64,000 bases of DNA from Antennarius striatus. Lineage: Eukaryota > Chordata > Actinopteri > Lophiiformes > Antennariidae. Positions 1 through 11,191 of the stretch are shown here, piece by piece. Each line of letters begins with the position of its first letter. Positions within the stretch are counted from its first letter, which is position 1. The notes below the pieces were generated by a model that saw only the letters and a list, made by a program, of their open reading frames with translations, did not search any database and was not told the origin of the DNA. The translations under genes and the position numbers were made by a program. Where the stretch lies: positions 2,209,001 through 2,273,000 of the forward strand of contig NC_090783.1 of NCBI RefSeq assembly GCF_040054535.1, written 5' to 3'.

Positions 1-513
1 ACTCCAGCCTGTGTGCTCTGACCCCCATCTGGTCGCTGCTCCACCCTCACAAATGAGTTCCATTTCATTCATTCATTCCGTCAACATCACACTGACCAAT
101 ATTTAAACATGTGATTTTCCAGCATGGGGGGGTCATTTTAGGCTGTCCAGGCCACCGAGCGTTGAGAACACCCGGAGTTCAACTAAACACGTTTTCAGCA
201 CTGAATAAATTTAGAACAAACATGAAGACAAGTTTTCATGATGGTTTTAAATGAGCAACATAAATCTTCACTTGTTATTTATGTAAACCTCTCTGGCTTT
301 GTCTGGTTATTCCTATTCCTGGATCACAATTTAAAGACGACACATCCTCCCAAAATTAAAATATCTGTCATTTGTAATATTTTTATGTTGGGGGATGGAA
401 AAAAAAGGACAAAATATACATTTTATAAATTTCTATCTTCAGTCAGTGTCATCCAACATCCACTGATCTTACTGGAAACCTCTGATATTGTTAAATTACA
501 ACACTTTTATTAC
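1..513 (-). other. axin1 intron following its first coding exon
   Basis: This AT-rich stretch follows the axin1 splice donor at 513-512 on the minus strand. The next axin1 exon, which should start with the AQTEIQ segment, is not present. No other coding signal was seen. Confidence 0.7.
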
Positions 514-1204
514 CTGTTCAAACATGGCAGGGTCTGGATGTGGCTTCCCAACACAATCTCTGATGAAGCTCTTGGTGGCTGCTTTTATTTGCCTGGACAC
601 AATCCCACTTCCATCCACAATGTACTTCCTGTAGATGGCCTTGGCCAGCTTCGCCCTCTTCTCCTGGCTGGTCTTCCTGAAGCCCGAACAAGCAAACCAG
701 AAGTCGAGAAGGTCCGCACACCCTTCCTGACACAGGAAGTTTCTGAACAGCTGGATGCCTTCCTGGTCGTCTAGGAGAGAGTGGAGGGACTCGGCCCACT
801 TCAGGTAAGGTGGAGTTGGTGAAGCGGAGCCCTCGGGTTCGTACCCCAAATCCAAATCGGGGCGCCGCGGGGTCGCAGATGATGAGGAAGGCGTGTAGCT
901 GGATGGATCCCCCATTTTTGATGACGAGGACGACGGGAGATAGCCAAGGGTTTGGGTGAGGGCGTTTGGACGGGTACTGACTGACTGGACTGGTGGGTCC
1001 ACATCAGATCCCTCCTCACCAGGAACCGGGGGCCGCGGCGCATCCTCGGTAAAGTGGGTAGGGCCATTTAGAGAGGCCACGACCCCACCGCCACCCCTGT
1101 ACCCGATCCCATGTAATTCTCTGACAACACTCATGTCTCTGATTGCACAAGGCAGAGGTCAAATCTTGCCTTCTAGCAATGATTTTGCTGGCATACAATT
1201 CACC
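514..1204 (-). CDS. axin1: axin1, first coding exon (partial gene): Wnt scaffold protein Axin-1
   Basis: Axin is the scaffold of the beta-catenin destruction complex and binds APC, GSK3, CK1 and beta-catenin in the cytoplasm. The ATG is at 1134-1132, and 207 codons run to a donor at 514/513 (CAG|GTAATA), phase 0. Residues 28-42 hold the conserved [15 protein letters not shown] block, the N-terminal tankyrase-binding motif. Residues 91-115 carry the axin segment before the RGS fold, ending in YLKWAE. From residue 116 (SLHSLLDDQ) the APC-binding RGS domain runs to MFEQ at the exon end. The wording is closer to Axin1 than Axin2 ([14 protein letters not shown]). An acceptor at 1206-1205 (CACAG) gives about 70 nt of leader in this exon. 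Residues 43-86 are serine-rich and differ from mammalian Axin1, and about 12 residues precede the FTEDAP block beyond what I recall for zebrafish. Later exons lie left of the window. The fold and binding roles are family knowledge; the exon structure is read from the sequence. Confidence 0.93.
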
Positions 1205-1267
1205 CTGTGACGGAAACAAGACAAGCAGTGAGCTGGAGCAACAAGTCAACACAAAGAAAAAGACATT

Positions 1268-1485
1268 ACAGTATTTTCCACACTATAAAGCGCACTGGAC
1301 TAACATTTTTCATATATAAGGCGCACTGGATTATAAGGTGCATCTGATTATAAGGTGCACCTTCAATGAATGACCTATTTCAAAACTTTCTTCACAAATA
1401 AAACACACTGGATTAAAAGGTGCACTGTCGGTTTTGGAGAAAATTAAAGGCTTTTAGGTGCGCCTTATAGTGCAGAAAATACTGT
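1268..1485. mobile_element. MITE with about 26-bp terminal inverted repeats, in axin1 intron 1
   Basis: The left end reads CAGTATTTTCCACACTATAA. The right end, read on the other strand, is CAGTATTTTCTGCACTATAA, followed on both sides by GGCGCA or AGCGCA. The interior repeats TAAGGTGCA and TAAGGCGCAC motifs. The element is about 217 bp with no open frame, so it is a non-autonomous DNA transposon. I did not confirm a target-site duplication, so the superfamily is left open. Confidence 0.75.
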
Positions 1486-2317
1486 CCATAAATCGTAAAG
1501 ATGTCGGATTCATCTTTCACACCCTTCCCTGTGTCAGGTACATAATACTGTAAATAAGCAACAACCTGGGGGGATGAGATGAGCAAACACACAACGAATC
1601 AGTTTGGAGGAATTACTTGTGGAAGAGTGTCAGAACCTTTTCACTACATTTACACATTTTTATGGATTGCTGATTGACTATGCAAACTTGTTAACACATA
1701 AAAGTTAGCATTAGATGCTATCAATACCAACCAGAGTCCGATACTAGACAAAAAGAAGAAAAAAAACACTTTGATGTTGTATGTTTTAGAAGTTTAATCA
1801 TAAGTTCACCATCAAGTTCTTAGCTTAGCTCCAAAGCTAGCGCTAAGAGTAGTGAAAAACTAAAGCTCACACTTCATTTGCTTTTCTGAATAGCCAACTA
1901 ATGTTAAGATGCTAACGCTAGCTAGCTAGCCGTGTTGCAATGCCACCACCAGTGCCAACGCTTTGAAGTGAGAATCTCATTCATCTCGGCCTGTGGAGAA
2001 GGTGGGGGATGGGTACAGAAACAAACTCTAGAACCACACAAGGGCCTGCATGCACAACACTTCCACACAAGCTCCGTACGGCTATTAATCCCCAGCAAAC
2101 TTCTACTAAAGTCGACACAACTTTCTGCCTGGCTAACGCACAACCAAACAGCCGATGTGAGAGCAAACGAAACGGGGAAGCGAGGGCACGTTTTCCCACT
2201 CTGACTGGAGCGCCAGCTAGCTTGGGGTGTTAGCTAGCTGTGGTTAGCTCGTTTAGCTGGCTAGCTTAGCTAGGTGCGTTTACGTCCTGGTGTTTCCACC
2301 AAAAGTGTCTTTCCTAC

Positions 2318-2560
2318 CGTCTCTGAAAGCCCGATCCCCGTAATCCGCTGCATTGGGGATATTGGCGCGAACTGTGTGCTTCACAACGCAGCATATGGAT
2401 AATTTCTGATATCAAATATGAACGAAAAATGACCCGTCGACTGCCCCTCAACTCCCCATGGTGGCTGCTTTGCGAGCAATAACACAGAGCGAGAGAATAC
2501 GGGCGTGCACGCCGACCCTGTGTGGCGCGCGCACGCGTGTGTGCGCGGGCGTGTGTTTGT
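2318..2560 (-). promoter_or_regulatory. Candidate axin1 leader exon and CpG-rich promoter
   Basis: A minus-strand donor (GAGACG|GTAGGA) lies at 2318/2317. To its right is a CpG-rich stretch up to about 2560 that stands out from its AT-rich surroundings. Axin1 genes usually have a noncoding first exon, and the acceptor at 1206 needs an upstream donor, so this is the best candidate. The transcription start is not defined. This is inference from splice-site form and base composition. Confidence 0.4.
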
Positions 2561-2729
2561 GTATCACGTTTATAGAACCACGTCGAATAGAAGCGACAAA
2601 ACACAGACGATGAATTATCACGTAAAGCAGCATTTAAGTGTTATAATAAGTTAGAAAACTTTTTGTGAATTATTTCTGAGATGTTTCAAGCTTTTTAAAT
2701 TTTTTTTTGATAATTGCATACTAAAGAAA

Positions 2730-3350
2730 AAAATCCAAAATATTAGAATATTTTATGGATATTAATCTTCCTGTAGTCTGATTCTGGAACTTGGTGGAGC
2801 TTCATAAGGAGTGGAATGGAGCTGTAGTCGGAGCATCAAGAGACATCAGACATGGATGTGTCCAGGAGATGCGATGCAAGAAGGGAATTCCAAGTGTCAA
2901 GCCACTCTTGAACCAGAGGACATTGGAAGTGTCTCACCTGGGCTCAAGACAAGAAGATCTGGACCAATGCATGGTGGTCCGGATTTTTTGGTGTCTATTA
3001 TGAGATTTTAGATCACTTCATGCTTCCATCAGCTGAGAAGTTCACAGAAATGCTGATTTCCTTTCCAGATTCTGCTGTCAGAACAGCCTGGTCGTCCAGA
3101 ACACATCAGGTGTAATACAGGTGGAACACCTCCAGGCTGCTGATGCAAGGATTCATGCAAAAGGAGGTGCCGGGTGCATGAATGGACATACTTCTCTGAT
3201 TTAATGTTTGATACTAATTTAACTAAAACATTTAATTATTAAATGATACACAAAACGCTTGAAACATTCCAGCTTATGTGTAATAAATCTATAGTTTTAA
3301 TCAAATTGCATGGGGGAAAAAAGATAATTTTCCATGATATTCTATTCTGT
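2730..3350 (+). mobile_element. Degenerate Tc1/mariner-type transposon relic
   Basis: The text resembles a very common teleost transposase element as I remember it. Recognisable pieces in order are the CATGGATGTGTCCAGGAGAT segment near 2850, the CACTTCATGCTTCCATCAGC segment near 3014, ATGCTGATTTC near 3050, ATTCATGCAAAAGGAG near 3150, and an AACGCTTGAAA tail near 3255. The ATATTCTA-type ends also fit. The transposase frame is destroyed by deletions and stops, and the central catalytic part is missing. The family assignment rests on recalled sequence similarity, not on a search. Confidence 0.65.
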
Positions 3351-4302
3351 TGAGTACGTGTGGATAATTTTGCAGGCTTATAAATTACCTCAAAGGGGAT
3401 ATTTGTTACATATAAGGGTCATCTACACAACAATCCTCTAACAGTCTCTGCACACGATTTCAACAATCGACGTACAACATGTCTATTATTCCCTTGGTGA
3501 GCTCAAGTGTATATTGTTTTGGACATATGATATGAAGAACCTTCATATTCACATTTACATCTTTCATAGAAACAGAAAATATTGCAGGCAGAGTGGAAAA
3601 AAGGCTAAATAAATTACCTTTTTGATTAACTTAAAATGTAAGCATAGCTCAGTATTCTGCTTATTACATGTAATTACCGTGGAATACAAAGTACGATCCG
3701 TATCTAAAAAATTTTATAAAAATATAAACTACCAATGCTGAAGTAAATCTAAATTAATTTAAGATCATAACGGTTCTATTTGTCGTACTTCTACGTGATG
3801 GGAGCGAAACGTGTGCCAGCGCCTCTAGCGGCAGAAACATGTCATTACATGATTTGACAATTATACCATGCATTTCTATACAGTCGCTAGCCTTTAAATA
3901 GAATCTGATTATCAGCTCCGTTATTATAATATTTGGGTGTTGCTTGTGCAACACATTTAGATAGAAATGAACACAATCCTGGAAGAATTAAAACTGAAAT
4001 AAAATTAAAAGAGCCGGACTGGGGAGCAGAAACAGACAAACCGTCGGCAGGTGCAGTTTTCTGTACTTTCCTCCAGGTAATCATGAACGAGACAAATCTG
4101 AGACACATGTCAGTGAGAGACAATGACAGACAAAGGAAAGCTTAACTTACCTCCACACAGGTGTTCAGTTAGCGGAGCCCACCTCCGTGGGCGCAGTGAC
4201 TGACTGGACACAGGGCGAGGATTGCCACCTGAGCATCCCGCATGTCAGGCGCCTTCTCCGGGCTGTCAGTCAGTCAAGAGCACCGAGCAGCCACCGCTGC
4301 TG
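3351..4302. other. Intergenic, no feature recognised
   Basis: AT-rich DNA with short open frames only and no repeat structure or splice-bounded exon that I could support. Confidence 0.5.
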
Positions 4303-4377
4303 GGAGAGAGTGAGAGAGAGGGAGGGAGGGAGAGAGGGAGAGAGAGAGAGAGACAGAGAGAGAGAGAGAGACAGAGA

Positions 4378-4469
<92 letters not shown>
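4303..4469. repeat. (GA)n microsatellite with GGGA and ACAGA interruptions
   Basis: About 167 bp of GA dinucleotides. The left part is interrupted by GGGA and ACAGA steps and the last 75 bp are pure. The array makes long spurious open frames (Arg-Glu on plus, Ser-Leu on minus) with no coding meaning. Confidence 0.95.
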
Positions 4470-4472
<3 letters not shown>

Positions 4473-7160
4473 ATTCATTCCATGCACAGAGGAGGTTGGA
4501 TCATATGGATGTGACGACCCACAATATTGAAATTCATAGTTTGGATAGTAAAATGAAAGATCTTTTTGACTGCGAACGTTACTGCCAAAAGGCTCTGAAC
4601 GTACATGAGTATGTAATTAGACTTCATTTTCATGTGTAAATATGAATTCTGAACACGTCTAAGTCAAACAACGAAATTTAGTCGTTAAACAAGTAATTCA
4701 CCGTCGCTCCTGGTGGCTGTTCACACCAGGAATCATCAGGGTCAGGGGGCTCAGGTGAGGTCCAGACCCCGGGCCTCATCTCTGGCCACTCCGGGGTGGA
4801 CGGGCCCCCCATGGAGGTCCGAAGCTGAAGAACAGATAAAAAACAGACATATGTTCACATCAGTGTTTTATTTCTGGTATTTGTCAAGTTTTTGTACAGC
4901 CTCCAGAGGGTCTATATGCACACAATGAGAGAGGAATAATATTAAATAACATGAGTGTGAATTAAATAACAATCCATTTATCTATCTGTTTTATTCCCAA
5001 CGTCTGAGGCTATTTCAGGCTCAAACAATGCATTAATGCTCCATTCTTGTGAGAAACCCTGAGGGGTGTGCGGGTAAAGAACAAGCAGAGTTACTATAAA
5101 ATAATCTATTCAATAATTACAGAAACATTTAAATATTTTTAGAAGGCTCATTTACCTCCTCGTGGTTATATTTCCTCTATAAAGCTCAGGGAAGCTGGAA
5201 TGTGTAGTTAGGATTAGGTGTTTGCAAAAGATATAAGATGAAATAATTAATTTTCATAATGTGGTTAAAATGCATTTTAGATTTTAAGTTGCCTAAATAT
5301 GATAAAACGACCAGCTCTCAGAGATGCCTTAAAAATTCTATGTTACCATGGAAACAACAACAACAAAATAACACGTTAAACAACTTCTTATTCCGGTTGT
5401 GTGTAACATTATTTGGAATTTATTGTGAAATAAATACATATTTAAAAAAAGTAGATGACAGATGTACTGATGCTAATATCCCACTTATCACTGTCACCAA
5501 ACACTGCAGGTGATGAAGGGCGATGATGATGAAGACACGCCGGCTTGTTTGCTTGAGAAAATGTTGATGAAATGTTTTACAGTGTGTCTGACTGGCAGAT
5601 CCTCACGGCCGCATTAAACACACTTCATTATGTAAATGTATTCCTATCGTTCTGCCTTATATCCTCAGCAGTAAACACACACACACACACACACACAGGT
5701 TGGTGCTGCAACAGGCTGGTGTTGTTATGGTTGCCGCGGGAGCCCAGGAGACAATGAGGAGGGAGGGATGGGAGACAAAGAGAGAATACTGAGGAAGATG
5801 AACTTGACCTTTATGATGTCTTGGTGAGGAGGGGTTGGGGGCATGTTGGCACTTATGAATCTATAATGAATCTTAACTATATATGTGTGTCTATATGTGT
5901 GTGTGTGTGTGTGTGTGTGAGTGTGTGTGTGTGAGCTCTTAGATGAAGAAAGGTCATCTCATGAGGAGGGATGCTGATACACCTGGTCGCATGTTCTCTC
6001 TCTCTCTCTCTCTTTCCATTTCCAGCGATCTGCCCATCCATTAGAGCCAACGTTAGCGTAGCTCAGCTTAGCATCAGGACTGGAAAACGGATGCTATCAA
6101 AATGTAGCCTCCAGCAATCATTCACGCTCCCAGGTGAAGAAGTGTGAGAATGACTTGGTTTTCTGTTTGTTTAAAGGGGTGGAGAGGGTTATTAAAACGT
6201 GAAGGTAATTATTTGGAAAGATTCAGTTGGTCTTTAAATTATTCAGATGAAGTGTTTGAAGGCTTGTGGGAGTGTTTTCACTCCAATTCAAGTTTTTTTT
6301 GTTTTTTTTTTAAAGCATATTTTTATCTTATTTAAAAATCCTCTAGGGAATCTGCAGTTTCAAAGCAAACACCGATGCTACCGCTAACAGGTTTTTATCT
6401 TTCCTTCCTCGTGTTCATTGTCTGTGGGACCTTCCAGGTGTCTCCATCGGAGCAGAAAACGATGAGAATATCCCGGCGTTGATTAATCACCACATCGGTA
6501 GCCGATCCTGACTATCTCATTTTGAACTATCTGGGGTTTGGGGCGCGGAGACGGCGCCCCCGTGGGCGACTCTCTAAGCAGGAGAGAACAGCCATTTCCA
6601 GTGAGTTGTTAACAGTGGATTATTAATTCTTAAACTGAAGCAGCCCCCTTTTTTAAGACGGATGGGATTGAGGTTTTTTTGTCGGTGCGTCGGTCCAGCT
6701 CAGGGGGTCCCCTTTGTTCCAGCTGCCACAGCAGATTTGGGGCGTCTGTATGGAGGCCTGTCAGAAACAGGCTTATCTCTTCGGGGGCCTCCTGGCACAA
6801 AGACCCATTTAGATCCTCACAGAGAGTGAAATCTTCATTATATACCTCTTGAAAGAGCAACAGAGCTCTGCTCTTTAAGAAAATTAATTGAAGACAAGTA
6901 TTTTATTTGGCTGGAATGACCGTCGGAGACAAAAGGAAGGGAGAACCTTGGTACAGTCGACCCTTTTATTCTGTTAGATGTTGATATTTCAGGTGCGGAG
7001 ATGCTGAAGACACTCGTTCGTCTTTAATCCTGAAACGTCTGCTTTTTAATTCCCATGACATAATAAAGTTAGACGTGTGAAATAAATAAAACGCCTGAAT
7101 CAATATGAAGGGGTTCCAATCGATTCATGCAGTCGTCCGTCGGTCAATCTCCATTCCATT
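4470..7160. other. Noncoding stretch with short CA, GT and CT arrays
   Basis: Contains (CA)n near 5672-5698, (TG)n near 5889-5935 and (CT)n near 5995-6014. The segment 6420-6900 is more complex in composition, with blocks around 6470-6560 and 6700-6890 that resemble conserved noncoding DNA. No coding exon was found. Confidence 0.45.
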
Positions 7161-7200
7161 CCATCCATCCATCCATCCATCCATCCATCCATCCATCCAT
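7161..7200. repeat. (CATC)10 tetranucleotide microsatellite
   Basis: Ten uninterrupted CATC units, preceded by imperfect CCATT steps at 7151-7160. Confidence 0.95.
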
Positions 7201-7430
7201 CTGCTGGCCTTTCCCAGCCGTGCCTGCAGTAGGAGTGTCAGTATATCTGCCATGGCGTCCTGCTGATGTGTATTGTGACGGGCTTGAATACTCCAGCAAA
7301 CCAATCTGGCCTGCACCAATACTGGATTAGCCACAGTGGATTAAGCTGGCTGCCCTCCTGCTGCTTATTCAAATATTGTTTCACGTATTGTCATCATCGT
7401 GGGCAGAGACTCTCCGGACCTCTTTCTAGC
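7201..7430. other. Candidate conserved noncoding block
   Basis: About 230 bp of non-repetitive, mixed-composition sequence lying between simple repeats on both sides. Open frames on both strands are short and lack splice-site support. The block has the look of a regulatory conserved element, but conservation cannot be judged from one sequence. Confidence 0.25.
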
Positions 7431-8014
7431 GACAGAATATTATCAAAGAAAAAAACCAGGGGGGGAAAAAAAAAAAATGTCTTTGCTTCCACTTTGAGAT
7501 AAAAAAAATGCGTCCGATTTGATTTTTTTCTTGTCTTTTTTTTTTTTTTTCAGGTGAAGGAAAAACACCGACGGATTGCGGAACGCTTCTCCCAAAAGAA
7601 GGGACGATGGCGAGATGATGGAAAGCTAAAAAACCCAAAAAAAAAACACAACCAAGGCCAAAAAAAAAAAAATCAAGCATGAAAGCGTGCCTTGATCTTT
7701 GATACTTGCTGTTTTTCCTTTCTTTTTTTTTTTTATTCTCCTCTCTCTTTCTCTCTCTCGCCCTCACACATACACTTGGGAGTCAAGGCAATTGATGTGC
7801 TGCCTTTGATGGCAAAAGAGAGGCCTATATTAACAGGCAAAAAGACCATGATGAAAGGGCTTTGGGGGGTGGGGGGGAGAAGAAAATGGCAAGAAAATGT
7901 GTTATTATAAAGAATGGCAACTCATGAGAAACCCCTCTGGATGGAGCGATGGGAACCAGACGTCGGGGCGTTGCGGAGGAAACGGCTAAAGGTAGACGGG
8001 GAGGTCTTACCGTG

Positions 8015-8179
8015 TTAGCCCGGCGGTAACGGTGGCCGAGGTTGGCTTGGTGGTTCCGGTACGTCGTGCCGGTGGTCATCCCGTTTAGAATAAAGGGTGT
8101 GAACGCACGTCCGGGGTTCCTCTTGGTGATCCGGAGGTGTGGACGCCAGTGGACGTCCCACAGCAGAAGCGGTCGCCAT
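8015..8179 (-). CDS. Uncertain 54-residue ORF in a CpG-rich island
   Basis: The minus strand carries AAGATGGCGACC at the start, which is both a good initiation context and the YY1-type AAGATGGCG motif seen in many promoters. The ORF (MATASAVGRP to PPLPPG) is Pro- and Arg-rich and ends just before a consensus-like donor (AACACG|GTAAGA, about 8012). A second minus-strand frame is open across the same interval. The local GC and CpG content contrasts with poly-T and poly-A rich flanks. I recognise no protein family. It may be a short gene, the first exon of an unrecognised transcript, or chance. Confidence 0.15.
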   Translation of the reverse strand: MATASAVGRPLASTPPDHQEEPRTCVHTLYSKRDDHRHDVPEPPSQPRPPLPPG

Positions 8180-8829
8180 CTTTGTCCTGTTGTTGTCTTT
8201 GGATATATCCTCTCCTGCGTCTTCATCCCCTCCCTTTTTTTTTTTTTTCTTTGATCATGCCTCCCTCCCCTCGCTTCTGCGTGTGTGTGTGTGTGCGCCG
8301 TATGACATCATCACGCAAGCGGTATCGACAGGCATCAAAAGAAAACACGCCGGGGTTTAGGACTGTATCTGAAAGGAGGGTAAAGAGTAGCGTCACCCCG
8401 CTTTCCCTACTTCCACTCGTCCTCCTCTGTCTGCAGATGGATGGTTTATTAGGCCGATAGAAAACTAAACACACACACACACACACCACCCAACTCTAGG
8501 GTGTATCCCGAGGCCCCCCTGCTGTGCCTTGCATCGTTTGATGATGTGTTTAACAGATTCATTCCTCTTATCTCCGCCATTTTCCTTTCTTTCTTTCTTT
8601 TTCTGTTAGTTTTTTCTTTTTTTTATCCCTCTAATCCATCTCTTCTAAGCTATTACGACAAAAAAAACCCCCCAAACAAACCCAAACGTGTCTTCTGGTG
8701 GACTCTAAATGACAGTTAATTCCTTCTCAAACATGATGTATAACACTCCTCCCGCCGTCGACGCCCCTCCTTCGTCCCACGTTTGACTCTCATCCCCTCT
8801 TTCTCTCTCTCCCCTCCTCCAGCTGGTGG

Positions 8830-10295
8830 GTACCATTTCCAATCCTGTTAACGTTGTATGTCCTGGTTGAGGACCCCTTCTGTCTGTCCTGTCATCTGCC
8901 TGAAAATCACACATTACATGTTTCACTGTCACTCCTCTCCGTCCTCCAACGCAGCTGTTGTCCAATCCGGTGAGGTCCCCCCCCCATAAAAAAACCCACA
9001 CAATCAGCAACAGAATGAGACGCATTTCGCCGTTGTCCACGCTCATCGCTATTAGCATTTTACTGGAATGGTTAGCGGATAGCATTCCAAAAAATAGAGC
9101 AGTAACTATAAAAATGTTTAAATTAAGAAAAGAAAGATTTTAAACATTTCAAGCCAACTGACAAACTTTATGAAATTTTAATTATTATTATAGTATGAGA
9201 ATAAAAACTAGATGTGAACTAAATGCTCATCAGGGCTTCCGTTTTTGCTCACGTTGGTTTGTTTTGGGTCGTTACAACATTTCCATTTCACTTAGAGGCC
9301 AATGTTTGGACAAAGATGAGTTACATGTGAATAAAAATAATATTTATTTTTCGCTTTGGGTGTCAAATTTCATGCATCTTGCAAAGTTTATTCAGCTGCA
9401 CTCTGAATAATCACTATCATAGTAAAAATAGGGCAAAAACGTTTTTATAAACTCTAGGGGTCAAGAAGTCAGAGCGGAGGTCAAACGTCACGTGACCACA
9501 GCGACGCAGTGGTCACGTGACGACACTGAGAGTCCATATAATCCAGTTTACAGAAATTTCAAGAGTTAAATATTTTTTCTGAATGAAAACAACATCAGAG
9601 GTTCATTTTTGACCAAATGTGCAGCTGAAAACGGCTGTTAGTTCAAATTTAACTCTCCGACCTTGACAAATATTTGTATGGAGATGTTTTGACTTGTATT
9701 CATTGATTTAAAAAAAAGTTTTTTTTTCTGCGCTCATCATTAGAAAATAAAAGTAAACTAATTAAAGCTTGTTGGAGTCACACACTCCTTTCCATCTCCT
9801 CCGTTCCCTTTATCCCGGGGCTTTTATTCCTGGCTTTCACCCCACCGGCCGCCCCGCTGCCTCTTTGCCCCGACGTCCCCTCTCCTGTCGAACTAATTGT
9901 CAAGGTTCTTGTTAGTATTATGCTAAAATGTGCTTCTCTGGTGCTAAAAAAAAAAAAAAAGACACCCCCTGTGATGTGGAAAGCACCCCCGGCTTGGATT
10001 AGAGAATGCGAGTAAAATGTGGAGGGATGCGTTTTTCTGCTCCTCAGCTCTGCCTTCTTTTTATTCTAGTCCCTCATTCCAATTACATAAAAAAAATGAT
10101 TTCAATTCATCCCAGGTAATAAGAAACATCATTTCCCGGCATTAATAGAGCCCCTAAACCCCAATCAACTAAATCCGCTCCGTTTCTGCAGGAACCAATC
10201 AGAATGTTGGGGATCAATGGGGCACTTCTGGCCCACCTGTAGGTTTGTTGGGGCAACAGCTGACGGGCTGGACGGGGGTGATAAGCATTTCTCAT

Positions 10296-10300
<5 letters not shown>
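8830..10300. other. Intergenic stretch, including a CACGTG inverted repeat
   Basis: No coding exon found. The inverted repeat at 9486-9522 is listed separately. Part of 9780-10030 has mixed composition that could be conserved noncoding DNA. Confidence 0.35.
9486..9522. promoter_or_regulatory. Perfect 14-bp inverted repeat with two GTCACGTGAC boxes
   Basis: The left arm at 9486-9499 (CGTCACGTGACCAC) and the right arm at 9509-9522 (GTGGTCACGTGACG) are exact reverse complements around a 9-base loop. Each arm holds the palindrome GTCACGTGAC. This is the CACGTG E-box in the context bound by TFEB/TFE3/MITF and USF factors (CLEAR or M-box). Occupancy is inference. The pair could also be a decayed hairpin from a mobile element. 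Confidence 0.5.

Positions 10301-10382
<82 letters not shown>
10301..10382. repeat. (CA)41 microsatellite
   Basis: Uninterrupted CA dinucleotides, followed within 60 bp by (AAAT)n-like steps at 10440-10480. Confidence 0.97.
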
Positions 10383-10386
<4 letters not shown>

Positions 10387-10389
10387 GAA

Positions 10390-11158
10390 AAAAACCCAGA
10401 TGTCCTCCAACCCATATTCCATCACTGCAACAATAGCAGTAAATAAATAAATAAATAAACAAACAAATAAATAAATAATGTAAATGCACGATTAGCGCGT
10501 GCGTTTGTTGACGACGCACGTGCGCCACAAAAGAGGAAGCGACACAAAAGCCTCTCCAGACAAACAGGCGCTCCGCTCCGCGGTAAATACGAGCCTGACG
10601 CGGCGCTTAATCGCCGTTCCTTCGGCTCTCAGACATCTGGGTCAAACTCGGTGAGCATTTTTTGATTACTTTCCGTCGCTGTCAGGCTTTCAGGAACTTT
10701 TTAAGGGCCTCCTTTTTGCGCACGCTGCGTGTTTCCCGTGCGTAACGGTTTGGAGACGGATGCGCCACGACGGCGCGGCCGATTCAATACTCACAGCTTT
10801 TCTTTGCAAATTAACATCTATAATCTTTACCTTGAGGTCCGTCCTGCCTCTAAATCATACACAAATATTTAAAGTCCAATTCAAGCACGAATTTATCAAT
10901 TTAAGCCTAACGTGACAGAATGTGACCCTTGAAAACGATAAAAATCATCAACAAATCCACTGAGGAAGATTAGGCTGAAGCTCTCAACGATAAACAAACT
11001 AATTATAGGATTTTTCCTGAATTTTGATTGTTTTTTTATTTAATCATAAATTCATGTTTTTGTGCTCAGAGGCCTTAATTGTTTTTTAAGCATATGTCAG
11101 ACCTGGAGCCCCTAAAAAGCTCCAAAGCACATCAATATGAGCCTGGATTCAGTCTGTG

Positions 11159-11191
<33 letters not shown>

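Noticed and set aside
4187-4639. Open frame rich in Arg-Glu
   Set aside because: It is the translation of the (GA)n microsatellite with no conserved flank.
6630-6860. 76-codon minus-strand frame (MLFQEVYNED...)
   Set aside because: No family, no splice sites and no codon pattern. More likely part of a noncoding block.
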